Shown in pieces: positions 33,865 through 41,475 of a stretch of 64,000 nt of DNA. Made by a program: the position numbers and the translations under genes. Positions within the stretch are counted from its first letter, which is position 1. The number at the start of each line of letters is the position of its first letter. Under the pieces are notes generated by a model. That model was given only the letters and a program-made list of their open reading frames with translations, had not been told where the DNA came from and did not search any database. The stretch spans positions 96,898 through 160,897 of the forward strand of contig NZ_JACJKW010000003.1 in the NCBI RefSeq assembly GCF_016901775.1, in the 5' to 3' direction. The stretch comes from Intestinimonas butyriciproducens (GTDB lineage: Bacteria; Bacillota; Clostridia; Oscillospirales; Butyricicoccaceae).

Positions 33865-34886
33865 AGCTTTTTTTGGAATACAGCAGCGGCCAGGAAGCAG
33901 AGCAGGGCGGCTGCATCTGCCGGGTGAGCCGCCGGGGAGACCGGGTACGGGCCGCCATTATTTCCTGTCCGGGAGCCGATATGGCACAAACGGCTGTGGC
34001 CACCGCCGCCTGTGCCGCTGCATGGGCCATGCTTCAGGGAGGCGCATCCTTGCAGCGCACCGCCGTCTCCCTGCTGCTCAGCCAGGCGGGGGAAGAGTAC
34101 GGTTTTACCCTGCTGGAGCTGGATGGACGGGGGCATCTGCGGGCCGTGGAGTGGAAAATGCCGCCTTTGGCCCTGGTGGCCAGGGGAAACAGCCGGATTC
34201 CCTGGGGAGGACCGGTTCCTCTGGCAGGAAAACCGGTGCTGCTGCGGGAGGACAAGATCCAGTCCGGTGAGCTGTGCTGTGCCCTTTCCCGGGAGGCCAT
34301 GGAGGGCCAGGAGGGACAGGAGCTGAACTGGGGCCGTCAGGGCGCCCTTGCTTTTTTGACAAAGGCATATACCGGCAAAGAGAGCGCACGCTATATGAAG
34401 GAGCTGTTTTTTTCCGCTTGCCGGGGGCTGGAGGAAAGTCCACGGCCTGCTGTGTTTTTTTGCCGGGCCCGGGCCCTCTGTCCGCTGCTTCTGGCCGTGG
34501 GTGTTCCCCAGGGCAAGGAGCGGGAGGAAAAATGGCTTTATACGCTGGAGCATTTCAAGGGCCTCAAGGCGGTGGCCGGCCGGAAAGCGGTGGCTCTGGT
34601 GGAAAAGAAGGAGAAAGAAGGCCGGGCTCTGGGGGTCAGTTACCGGTGGCCCAGCGAGGACCTGCTGGGGCGCACGCTGGCCTTTTTGGGCAGGGACGGG
34701 CCTTGGACGGAGGGAGAACGGGACACCCGGCAGCTGGGTGCTTTGCTGGATGGACAATGCACCAGCCTGCGTATTCTGCTGCCCCAGAGCCAGGGAAAGG
34801 GCATGGGGATGGAAGGCCTTCTGGCCCAGCAGCTTCTGGCCTGCCTGACCCAATGGGACAAAGGGGCCTATGTGGAATATTGCTGA
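33861..34886 (+). CDS. Degenerate SpoIIE/PP2C-like protein
   Basis: 341 aa. In sensory hydrogenase operons the partner is often a SpoIIE-type PP2C phosphatase, and the first 110 residues here follow that fold (GGCICRVSRRGDRVRAAIISC, the helix AQTAVATAACAAAWAMLQGG, then SLLLSQAGEEYGFTLLELDGRGHLRAVEW). The metal-binding Asp of the ADGMGSG loop is replaced (ISCPGADMAQ), so catalysis is doubtful. The C-terminal 200 residues are not recognised. GTG start overlapping the HydS stop, so translation is coupled. It may be a scaffold or sensor partner rather than a phosphatase. Function is inferred. Confidence 0.55.
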   Translation: MKLFLEYSSGQEAEQGGCICRVSRRGDRVRAAIISCPGADMAQTAVATAACAAAWAMLQGGASLQRTAVSLLLSQAGEEYGFTLLELDGRGHLRAVEWKMPPLALVARGNSRIPWGGPVPLAGKPVLLREDKIQSGELCCALSREAMEGQEGQELNWGRQGALAFLTKAYTGKESARYMKELFFSACRGLEESPRPAVFFCRARALCPLLLAVGVPQGKEREEKWLYTLEHFKGLKAVAGRKAVALVEKKEKEGRALGVSYRWPSEDLLGRTLAFLGRDGPWTEGERDTRQLGALLDGQCTSLRILLPQSQGKGMGMEGLLAQQLLACLTQWDKGAYVEYC

Positions 34887-34901
34887 GGGAGGGAACATTC
34901 A

Positions 34902-36350
34902 TTGTCTTACCGCACTGTGACCATCAAACTGCTGCCTCCCACAGCGAAGAAACGCCAGGTGCTGGAAGAAGCCCAGCGCCGCTATTCCATGGCCCTGGAG
35001 GCCATTTTGCGGGCCTGCCGTCCTTACAGCCGTCAGGCGGAAAAAGATGAGAAGTTGTTTTTCTGCCCCAGAGAGGTGCTGAAAAAGGCCGATGACTTTG
35101 AGGCCCAGCCCTTTAAAGATGCGTTGCAGCGGGACGCCCAGGGCCTTGTGCGGGGATATCTGACCCGAAAAAAAGGGAAAGGACGGAGTTCCTATCCCAT
35201 CTGCCGGAGGGAAAAAGAAGATTTAGAGAGAATTTTGTCCCATTGGGACAATTTTTCCACCTCAGAAATCTATACAAATCTCGATAAATATGATACGCTA
35301 AGACCGGTATCTTTTTGCCGTTACGCCGGGGGCAGGGATTATTCTATCCTCCGGGGTGAAAAAGGCAGAAGATATTATGGCAAGGTCTATCTGCTCAACC
35401 GGCAAGGAGCGTTGGAATGGGCTCCTTCGGAGGATTACCTCACCGATATTTATACCGGAGAGATCCTGCGGGAAAAACGGGGCCGGCGGCGGTATCTGCT
35501 GCTTCCCCTGGATGCAGGTCCATGGCAAAAAAAGCATCTGCTTCAGGTGGAAAAAAGATTGGCCGTGCCTAAAAACGCGCTGCTTTTTGAGAAAAACGGC
35601 GCATACTATCTGTCTGTCAGGCTCTGGTACCGGGATCCGGCGCCCTGCTCTCCCGCCTGCACCTTGGGGGTGGGACGCACGGAAAAGGGCCTGTGTCTGT
35701 GCGCCTGGGACGGGGAAAAAGAGGAGTTTTGGTACATGGAACCCGGGGGAGAGGGAAAGGATGCCCTTTGCCGCCTGGCGGGGGATGTGTGCCGTCTGGC
35801 CAGCCGTCTCAGCGCCCTTCTGGTGGTGGAAAACACAACCAGAGGCAGCAAGAGTCTGCCGGGTGCTTCTTTTTCTCTGCCAGATTACCGGTTTGTGGCA
35901 AAACTGATTTCTCAGCGGGCTCCTGTTTTGGGCCTGCCGTCTCCTGTGCCCATTGCGGGCAGCGGCCTTTATCAGAAATGCCCGGTGTGCTCTCAGCGCC
36001 GCCAGGGAAGCGGCCGGCAGGGAGAACGGTTTTTCTGTGTCAGCTGCGGCCATTCCCAGCCCTGGGAGCAGGCGGCCGCCGCCTTTCTGGCCCGCAGCCC
36101 TGGAAGGTACCAAAGCTCCCGCCTGCGGGTCAAGGTGACCAGGGTGGGGGGATTTCTTCACTTCCGATGCCCGGCTCTGGAGGTCTTCTGGCAGGTGCGG
36201 GAGAGCTCTCAGGGAAAAGAGTGGTTTTGCCGCAGGGCCATGGAGCTTCTGGAAAAGCCTGATGAAGAGCTGACTCTTCGCCAGCGCAGCGTGAAGAAAA
36301 AGCTGCAATCGGCCCCTCCGCCGGAGGGCGGATGGTTTTATTTTGTTTGA
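34902..36350 (+). CDS. TnpB/IS605 OrfB-family protein with broken RuvC site (nuclease-dead candidate)
   Basis: 482 aa. TnpB proteins are RNA-guided nucleases of IS200/IS605 elements. The plan fits: N-terminal strand YRTVTIKLLPPTAKKRQVLEEA, helical region, WED-like strand LFEKNGAYYLSVRLWY, RuvC-I TLGVGRTEKGLCLCAW (about 254-269), RuvC-II LVVENTTRG (Glu310), zinc ribbon C360-C363 / C379-C382, RuvC-III about 386-396. The RuvC-I Asp of GxDxG is Gly258, and the RuvC-III Asp is Glu389, followed by AAAAF instead of NAAxN. So cutting is probably lost while DNA/RNA binding may remain. TTG start, 15 bases after the PP2C-like stop, with GGAGGG upstream. No TnpA or IS ends are seen, suggesting domestication within the sensory hydrogenase operon. 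Confidence 0.7.
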   Translation: MSYRTVTIKLLPPTAKKRQVLEEAQRRYSMALEAILRACRPYSRQAEKDEKLFFCPREVLKKADDFEAQPFKDALQRDAQGLVRGYLTRKKGKGRSSYPICRREKEDLERILSHWDNFSTSEIYTNLDKYDTLRPVSFCRYAGGRDYSILRGEKGRRYYGKVYLLNRQGALEWAPSEDYLTDIYTGEILREKRGRRRYLLLPLDAGPWQKKHLLQVEKRLAVPKNALLFEKNGAYYLSVRLWYRDPAPCSPACTLGVGRTEKGLCLCAWDGEKEEFWYMEPGGEGKDALCRLAGDVCRLASRLSALLVVENTTRGSKSLPGASFSLPDYRFVAKLISQRAPVLGLPSPVPIAGSGLYQKCPVCSQRRQGSGRQGERFFCVSCGHSQPWEQAAAAFLARSPGRYQSSRLRVKVTRVGGFLHFRCPALEVFWQVRESSQGKEWFCRRAMELLEKPDEELTLRQRSVKKKLQSAPPPEGGWFYFV

Positions 36351-36353
36351 TAC

Positions 36354-36434
36354 AGCCGGCGCGGCTGCCGCGCCGTGGGCTCCCGGCTTGGCGTGACCGG
36401 CCACGGGGCCCGCTCCCGCTGTGCGGGGCCGGCT
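36354..36434 (+). ncRNA. GC-rich multi-hairpin RNA candidate after the TnpB-like gene
   Basis: Starts 4 bases after the TnpB-like stop. AGCCGGC (36354-36360) can pair with GCCGGCT (36428-36434), enclosing hairpins: GGCGCGG-CTG-CCGCGCC (alternative to the outer stem), a long one built on CCGG/CCGG within GGGCTC and GGGGCCC, and CCCGC-tgt-GCGGG. A T-run follows. TnpB guide RNAs are encoded at this place relative to the gene, so a guide scaffold is possible; a riboswitch for nfnAB or a plain terminator are alternatives. Confidence 0.5.
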
Positions 36435-36471
36435 TTTTACAGACGGTGAAGGCAGCTATTAAATAACGGGC

Positions 36472-36490
36472 GCCGGGGATTTTCCCCGGC
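36472..36490 (+). terminator. Hairpin before nfnA
   Basis: GCCGGGG (36472-36478) / CCCCGGC (36484-36490) with an ATTTT loop, followed by a pyrimidine-rich stretch with a late T-run (36505-36510). Weak terminator or leader hairpin. Confidence 0.5.
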
Positions 36491-36585
36491 ATAGCCCCTT
36501 CTCATTTTTGTAAAACCCACAGCCTGGGGAACCGGGCGGGTGTGTTTTAAAGATAAGGCAAATATAATAGATGAGGTGATTGAGA

Positions 36586-37440
36586 ATGTACAAGATTCTG
36601 CGTAGGGAAACCTTGAGCAGCAATGTTGTCCTGATGGATGTGGAAGCGCCGATGGTGGCCAAAAAGTGCCTGCCCGGCCAGTTCATCATCCTGAGAGTCA
36701 ACGAGGAAGGCGAGCGCATCCCCCTGACCATCGCACATTACGATCGGGAAAAGGGCGTTGTCACGATCATCTTCCAGACAGTGGGCGCCACCACCATGGA
36801 GCTGGCTGAGCTGAAGGAAGGGGAGTATATCCACGACTTTGTGGGTCCTCTGGGCAACCCCTCCGAGACCGAGGAGTTCAAGGGCAAGAAGGTTGCTGTC
36901 ATCGGCGGCGGCCTGGGCTGCGCCATTGCCTGGCCTCAGGCCAAGGCCATCCATGAGGCCGGCGGCACTGTCCACATGATCGCCGGTTTCCGCACCAAGG
37001 AGATCGTCATGCTGGAAGAGCAGATGCGCGAAAGCTGCGATGAGCTGTTCATGATGACCGACGACGGCACCTATGGCGAAAAGGGCTTTGTCACAAACAA
37101 GCTGGAGTCCCTGATCGAAAGCGGCGAGAAGTATGACGCCGTCATCGCCATCGGCCCCCTGGTGATGATGAAGTTCGTCTGCGTCCTCACCAAGAAGTAC
37201 AACATCCCCACCATTGTTTCCATGAACCCCATTATGATCGACGGCACAGGCATGTGCGGCGGCTGCCGCCTGACCGTGGACGGCGAGACCAAGTTTGCTT
37301 GCGTGGACGGCCCCGACTTCGACGGCCACAAGGTGGATTTCGACGAGACCATCCGCCGGTCCAGAATGTATGCGGAGCAGGAAGCTGCCGCCCGGGAAAA
37401 GCACGCTTGCAGAATGGAGGGTATGAACAATGGCAAATAA
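36586..37440 (+). CDS. nfnA: NADH-dependent ferredoxin:NADP+ oxidoreductase, small subunit
   Basis: NfnAB uses electron bifurcation to couple NADPH, NADH and ferredoxin. NfnA, 284 aa, holds FAD and a [2Fe-2S] cluster. Seen: FAD domain with LPGQFIILRVNEEGERIPLTIA, the NAD loop VAVIGGGLGCAIAWPQ, and the cluster Cys set in GTGMCGGCRLTVDGETKFACVDGP. ATG 36586 has GAGGTGAT upstream; a TTG at 36580 is possible. TATAAT at 36563-36568 is a likely -10 box. Overlaps nfnB by 11 bases. Confidence 0.95.
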   Translation: MYKILRRETLSSNVVLMDVEAPMVAKKCLPGQFIILRVNEEGERIPLTIAHYDREKGVVTIIFQTVGATTMELAELKEGEYIHDFVGPLGNPSETEEFKGKKVAVIGGGLGCAIAWPQAKAIHEAGGTVHMIAGFRTKEIVMLEEQMRESCDELFMMTDDGTYGEKGFVTNKLESLIESGEKYDAVIAIGPLVMMKFVCVLTKKYNIPTIVSMNPIMIDGTGMCGGCRLTVDGETKFACVDGPDFDGHKVDFDETIRRSRMYAEQEAAAREKHACRMEGMNNGK

Positions 37441-38821
37441 GAACATGAGCCTGGAAAAAACAAAGATGCCGGAGCAGGCTCCCGACGTAAGAAACAAGAA
37501 CTTTGAAGAAGTGGCCCTGGGCTATACTGCCGAGATGGCCGTGGAAGAGGCCAACCGCTGCCTGGGCTGCAAGAATATGCCCTGCGTCAGCGGCTGCCCC
37601 GTGAATGTGCAGATTCCTCAGTTCATCGCTTTGGTGGCTGAGGGCAAGTTCGAGGAAGGCTATCAGAAGATCGCCGAAACCTCCACTTTGCCTGCCATCT
37701 GCGGCCGTGTTTGCCCCCAGGAAAACCAGTGCGAAGGCAAGTGCATCCGCGGCATCAAGGGCGAAAGCGTTGCCATCGGCCGTCTGGAGCGTTTCTGCGC
37801 CGACTGGCACATGGCCAACAGCACCGAAAAGCCCAAGAAGGTTCCTTCCAACGGCCATAAGGTTGCTGTTCTGGGCGCCGGCCCTGCCAGCCTGACCTGC
37901 GCTTCCGACCTGGTGCAGATGGGCTACGATGTGACTATGCTGGAGGCTTTCCATGCCGCCGGCGGCGTTCTGATCTATGGTATTCCTGAGTTCCGTCTGC
38001 CCAAGGCCATCGTGGCCAAGGAAGTGGAGAACCTGGAGGCCATGGGCGTCAACATCCAGACCAATGTGGTGGTTGGCAAGTCGGTTTCCATCGAGGATCT
38101 GAAGGAAGAGGGCTATGAGGCCATCTTCATCGGCACCGGCGCCGGCCTGCCCTCCTTTATGGGCATCGAGGGCGAGAACCTCAACGGCGTGTTCTCCGCC
38201 AACGAGTACCTGACCCGTATCAACCTGATGAAGGCCTACGACGGCAAGCACGACACCCCCATCTTCCACGCCAAGAAAGTGGCCGTGGTGGGCGGCGGCA
38301 ACGTGGCTATGGACGCCGCCCGCTGCGCCAAGCGTATGGGCGCCGATGTGTCCATCGTCTATCGCCGTGGCCTGGAAGAGCTGCCCGCCCGTAAGGAAGA
38401 AGTCCATCACGCCATGGAAGAGGGCATCGACTTCAAGGTGCTCAACAACCCCGTGAAGATCCTGGGCAACGAAGAAGGCTGGGTCACCGGCATGGAAGTT
38501 GTCAAGATGGAACTGGGCGAGCCCGATGCTTCCGGCCGCCGCCGTCCCATCCCCGTGGAAGGCTCCAACTATGTGCTGGATGTGGACTGTGTCATCATGG
38601 CTCTGGGCACTTCTCCCAACCCCATCCTGAAGAAGAGCACCAACGGCCTGGAGACCAACAAGAAGGGCTGCATCACTGCCGACGAAAACGGCAAGACTTC
38701 TCTGGAAGGCGTTTATGCTGGCGGCGACGCCGTCACCGGCGCTGCTACCGTTATTCTGGCTATGGGCGCTGGCAAGACTGCTGCCAAGTCCATCGACGAG
38801 TACATCAAATCCAAGAACTAA
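37430..38821 (+). CDS. nfnB: NADH-dependent ferredoxin:NADP+ oxidoreductase, large subunit (GltA-like)
   Basis: 463 aa, homologous to the glutamate synthase small subunit. N-terminal [4Fe-4S] ligands in CLGCKNMPCVSGCPVNV and CGRVCPQENQCEGKCIRG, two FAD/NAD(P) dinucleotide folds (VLGAGPASLTCASDL, VAVVGGGNVAMDAARCAKRMG) and the C-terminal GVYAGGDAVTGAATVILAMGAGK. The adjacent nfnA makes the Nfn assignment better than glutamate synthase. It would feed or drain ferredoxin shared with the hydrogenase upstream. Confidence 0.94.
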   Translation: MANKNMSLEKTKMPEQAPDVRNKNFEEVALGYTAEMAVEEANRCLGCKNMPCVSGCPVNVQIPQFIALVAEGKFEEGYQKIAETSTLPAICGRVCPQENQCEGKCIRGIKGESVAIGRLERFCADWHMANSTEKPKKVPSNGHKVAVLGAGPASLTCASDLVQMGYDVTMLEAFHAAGGVLIYGIPEFRLPKAIVAKEVENLEAMGVNIQTNVVVGKSVSIEDLKEEGYEAIFIGTGAGLPSFMGIEGENLNGVFSANEYLTRINLMKAYDGKHDTPIFHAKKVAVVGGGNVAMDAARCAKRMGADVSIVYRRGLEELPARKEEVHHAMEEGIDFKVLNNPVKILGNEEGWVTGMEVVKMELGEPDASGRRRPIPVEGSNYVLDVDCVIMALGTSPNPILKKSTNGLETNKKGCITADENGKTSLEGVYAGGDAVTGAATVILAMGAGKTAAKSIDEYIKSKN

Positions 38822-38833
38822 GTGATCACATAG

Positions 38834-38866
38834 AGCGGCGCGGCGGCTTTTCGCCGCGCCGCTTTT
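38834..38866 (+). terminator. Terminator of nfnAB
   Basis: AGCGGCGCGGCG / CGCCGCGCCGCT stem followed by TTTTCTGTTTT. Confidence 0.9.
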
Positions 38867-38894
38867 CTGTTTTGCGGCAAAAGGAGGAAAATGG

Positions 38895-39956
38895 ATGCGA
38901 GCAGAACATTTGGAGACTCCGGCGATTCTGATCAACCGGCCGGTGTTTGACAGCAATATGGAAAAAATGGCCCGGCTTCTGGCCCCGCTGAAAGTGGCCC
39001 TGCGCCCCCATTATAAATCCCACAAAAGCACCGACATCGCCCATCTCCAGGTGCGGGCCGGAGCCAAAGGGATTACCTGTGCCAAGGTGGCTGAGGCGGA
39101 GGATTTGGCTTTGGCGGGCATCGAGGATATCCTGATCGCCAATCAGATCACCGAAAAAAGCCGGATCGCCCGAGTGGCCTACCTGGCCAAGGGATGCCGT
39201 ATTACGGTGTGCGTGGATCAGAGCCAGAATATCCGGGATCTGGAGCAGGCAGCCGCTGTGGAAGGCAGCACCATTCATTGTCTGGTGGAATATGAAGTGG
39301 GCATGGGCCGCTGCGGCGTTACCACCCATGAGGCCTTCCGGAGTTTGGCCATGGAAGTGATGGCCTGTCCCCATCTGGTCTTTGACGGCGTGCAGGCCTA
39401 TGCCGGCCAGTTGTCCCATGAGATGGACGGCGCCCGCCGGGCAGAAGAGGCTCAGCGGATCGAAACAGAGCTGCAAAGCCTTCTGGCCGATCTGAAAAAA
39501 TGGCAGGTCCCTGTAAAAGAGGTCAGCGGCGCCAGCACCGGTACGGTGGAACTGCGGAAAGAGGACACCGTCTATACCGAAGTGCAGGCGGGGAGCTATC
39601 TGTTCATGGATGCCACCTATCGCCAGATGGGTCTGCGCTTTGAAAATTCCCTCACCGTGCTGGCCACAGTGGTGAGCACCCGGCCCGACCTGGTGGTCAC
39701 CGATGCAGGCGTCAAGGCCATGGGTGTGGATCAGGGCAACCCGGTGTGTCCCGCTTTGCCCGGTGCTTCGGTGAATATGAGCGAAGAGCACAGCGCTTTT
39801 ACCTTCCCCGGTCATCCCTTCCATGTGGGAGACAAGATCCGGCTCATCCCCGGCCATTGCTGCACCACCATGAATCTCCATGACTTTTTCTATTTTGAAG
39901 AAGAGGGGAAAGTGCTCAACCGTCTCCCTGTCACCAGCCGGGGGAAAAGCAAATAA
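38895..39956 (+). CDS. PLP-dependent DSD1-family D-amino acid lyase (D-threonine aldolase/D-serine dehydratase-like)
   Basis: 353 aa alanine-racemase-fold enzyme. The PLP Lys is in LRPHYKSHKS (about 38-47), followed by TCAKVAEAEDLALAGI and the GAST loop for phosphate (VSGASTGTV). The C-terminal domain ends with the metal site motif PGHCCTTMNLHDFF, as in metal-dependent DSD1 enzymes. The substrate (D-Thr, D-Ser or a 3-hydroxy-D-aspartate) cannot be told. Cytoplasmic. AAGGAGG seven bases before the ATG. Stand-alone gene with its own terminator. Confidence 0.88.
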   Translation: MRAEHLETPAILINRPVFDSNMEKMARLLAPLKVALRPHYKSHKSTDIAHLQVRAGAKGITCAKVAEAEDLALAGIEDILIANQITEKSRIARVAYLAKGCRITVCVDQSQNIRDLEQAAAVEGSTIHCLVEYEVGMGRCGVTTHEAFRSLAMEVMACPHLVFDGVQAYAGQLSHEMDGARRAEEAQRIETELQSLLADLKKWQVPVKEVSGASTGTVELRKEDTVYTEVQAGSYLFMDATYRQMGLRFENSLTVLATVVSTRPDLVVTDAGVKAMGVDQGNPVCPALPGASVNMSEEHSAFTFPGHPFHVGDKIRLIPGHCCTTMNLHDFFYFEEEGKVLNRLPVTSRGKSK

Positions 39957-39980
39957 ATACTTGTTGTAATATAAAACAGA

Positions 39981-40016
39981 AAAACACCCTTTGGTAAAAC
40001 CAAAGGGTGTTTTTTT
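39981..40016. terminator. Bidirectional terminator between the DSD1 gene and rubrerythrin
   Basis: AAAACACCCTTTGG / CCAAAGGGTGTTTTTT stem. Confidence 0.9.
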
Positions 40017-40032
40017 CAATCAGATTGGACGA

Positions 40033-40572
40033 TTAATAATTTTCAGCCTTGATCTTGAAATAGGCCATGGGATGATCGCACACAGGGCACTTTTCGGGAG
40101 CCTTGTTGCCATAATGGATATGGCCGCAGTTGGCGCAGATCCACATCTGGGGCTCTTCCCGCTCAAAGACCTTGCCCTGAGTCAGGTTGTCCAGCAGCTT
40201 CTGATAGCGCTCTTCATGCTCTTTTTCGATCTTGCCCACTTCTTCAAAGAGGAAAGCGATCTTGTCGAAACCCTCTTCCTTGGCCGTCTTGGCAAAACCG
40301 GCATACATATCGGTCCACTCATAGTGCTCGCCGGCGGCAGCATCCTTCAGGTTTTCCTCGGTCTTGGGAACGGAACCGTCATGGAGCAGCTTGAACCAGA
40401 TTTTAGCATGCTCTTTCTCGTTGCCGGCGGTCTCCTCGAAGATGTCGGCGATCTGGTTGTAGCCTTCCTTCTTGGCAGCGGAAGCATAGTAGGTATACTT
40501 GTTGCGGGCCTGGGATTCACCAGCAAAAGCGGCCATCAGATTGGCTTCGGTCTTGGAACCTTTCAGATTCAT
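40033..40572 (-). CDS. rbr: Rubrerythrin
   Basis: Reduces hydrogen peroxide in anaerobes using electrons from rubredoxin. 179 aa: a four-helix diiron domain ([40 protein letters not shown] give the Glu/His ligands) and a C-terminal rubredoxin-like domain ([17 protein letters not shown]). ATG 40572 preferred (GGAGGAG upstream). Lies 41 bases after the PerR-rubredoxin gene in the same direction, forming a peroxide-defence operon. Confidence 0.97.
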   Translation of the reverse strand: MNLKGSKTEANLMAAFAGESQARNKYTYYASAAKKEGYNQIADIFEETAGNEKEHAKIWFKLLHDGSVPKTEENLKDAAAGEHYEWTDMYAGFAKTAKEEGFDKIAFLFEEVGKIEKEHEERYQKLLDNLTQGKVFEREEPQMWICANCGHIHYGNKAPEKCPVCDHPMAYFKIKAENY

Positions 40573-40613
40573 AAAAAACTCCTCCTTCAAGAAATTATTT
40601 GGAGAAAAGGCGA

Positions 40614-40775
40614 TTAGTCTTCCTTTTCAAACAGTTCTTTGCCAACAGAGCACAGCGGGCAGACGAAATCTTCAGGCAGATCTTCCCATTTGGTGCCGGG
40701 AGCGATGCCGCCGGCCTCATAGCCCTCAGCTTCATCGTAAACATAGCCGCAGATGGTGCACTTGTACTTGCTCAT
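40614..40775 (-). CDS. Rubredoxin (internal start inside the fused frame)
   Basis: 53 aa with the two Fe-binding loops [13 protein letters not shown] and [11 protein letters not shown], plus [17 protein letters not shown]. Electron carrier for rubrerythrin. CAGGAGG lies 8 bases before its ATG, so independent translation is likely even though the frame is open from the regulator. Confidence 0.9.
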   Translation of the reverse strand: MSKYKCTICGYVYDEAEGYEAGGIAPGTKWEDLPEDFVCPLCSVGKELFEKED

Positions 40776-41192
40776 GATTGAGTCCTCCTGTTCATTTGGT
40801 TGATGATTGGGTGTATGGTGGATGCACCGGGTGCATCGGCCTTGAAAGATAGTGTGGTGAAAATCGCATTCCCAGCCGGTTGTCTGTGCCACTTGCCGGT
40901 CCATTGCGGCCTGATAGGGGACAGGGGCGTCCACAAACCGGCCGCATTCCTGGCAGACCAGGTGATAATGAGGGCCAGTGGCCGAATCGAATCGATCCGG
41001 GGCATTGGGCACGGGAATGCGGGAGATGGTCCCCTCGTCTGCCAGCTGGGAAAGGTTGCGGTACACCGTGCCCCGGCTGATGGTGGGGGTTCGTTGAGCG
41101 GCGTAGCGGTAGACCTCTTCCGCGGTGGGATGATCGTTTAGCTCCATCACCGCCGAGAGCACCAGCGCACGCTGAATGGTACGGCGTTTCAT
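40614..41192 (-). CDS. Fur/PerR-family regulator read in frame into rubredoxin
   Basis: 192 aa with no stop between two complete proteins. Residues 1-135: Fur-family repressor with winged helix ([34 protein letters not shown]), the metal-sensing part ([15 protein letters not shown]) and the structural zinc CxxC pairs (CQEC, CTRC). Residues about 140-192: rubredoxin. An internal GGAGG and ATG (40775) could also yield free rubredoxin. The neighbours (rubrerythrin) favour a PerR-type peroxide sensor over Fur. Start at ATG 41192; GTG 41201 is possible. A genuine fusion or dual-start gene. Confidence 0.85.
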   Translation of the reverse strand: MKRRTIQRALVLSAVMELNDHPTAEEVYRYAAQRTPTISRGTVYRNLSQLADEGTISRIPVPNAPDRFDSATGPHYHLVCQECGRFVDAPVPYQAAMDRQVAQTTGWECDFHHTIFQGRCTRCIHHTPNHQPNEQEDSIMSKYKCTICGYVYDEAEGYEAGGIAPGTKWEDLPEDFVCPLCSVGKELFEKED

Positions 41193-41230
41193 GGGGATCA
41201 CTCATTTCGTAGGAAGAATTACTAATTAGA

Positions 41231-41259
41231 AGTTTATATCAAACCAACACTTCTGTCAA
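41231..41259 (-). promoter_or_regulatory. Promoter and possible PerR box of the peroxide operon
   Basis: Minus-strand TTGACA (41259-41254), 17-base spacer, TAAACT (41236-41231). The AT-rich palindrome core CTAATTAG follows at about 41231-41222, where a Fur/PerR box would block transcription. Confidence 0.7.
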
Positions 41260-41475
41260 CCACTTTTTCCTCAAAACGAAGAATTTAATACATTGTTCAT
41301 TGTAGCCGGAAAGAGGGAAATCCATACCAACCTCACCGGATAGGACAAAACAACGGGGAAAGGAAAATATTTAGTTCAGATATTGGACAAATTACCGTTG
41401 ACATCTGCGTGCTTTTGCCGCACAATAGCAGGGACAAAGGCGCCGGGAGAAGGGCGCCTCTCAGGAGCGAGAGAT

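Noticed and set aside
34902..36350. An active IS200/IS605 element
   Set aside because: No TnpA gene, no transposon end hairpins and a broken RuvC site; the gene is operonic with the sensor.
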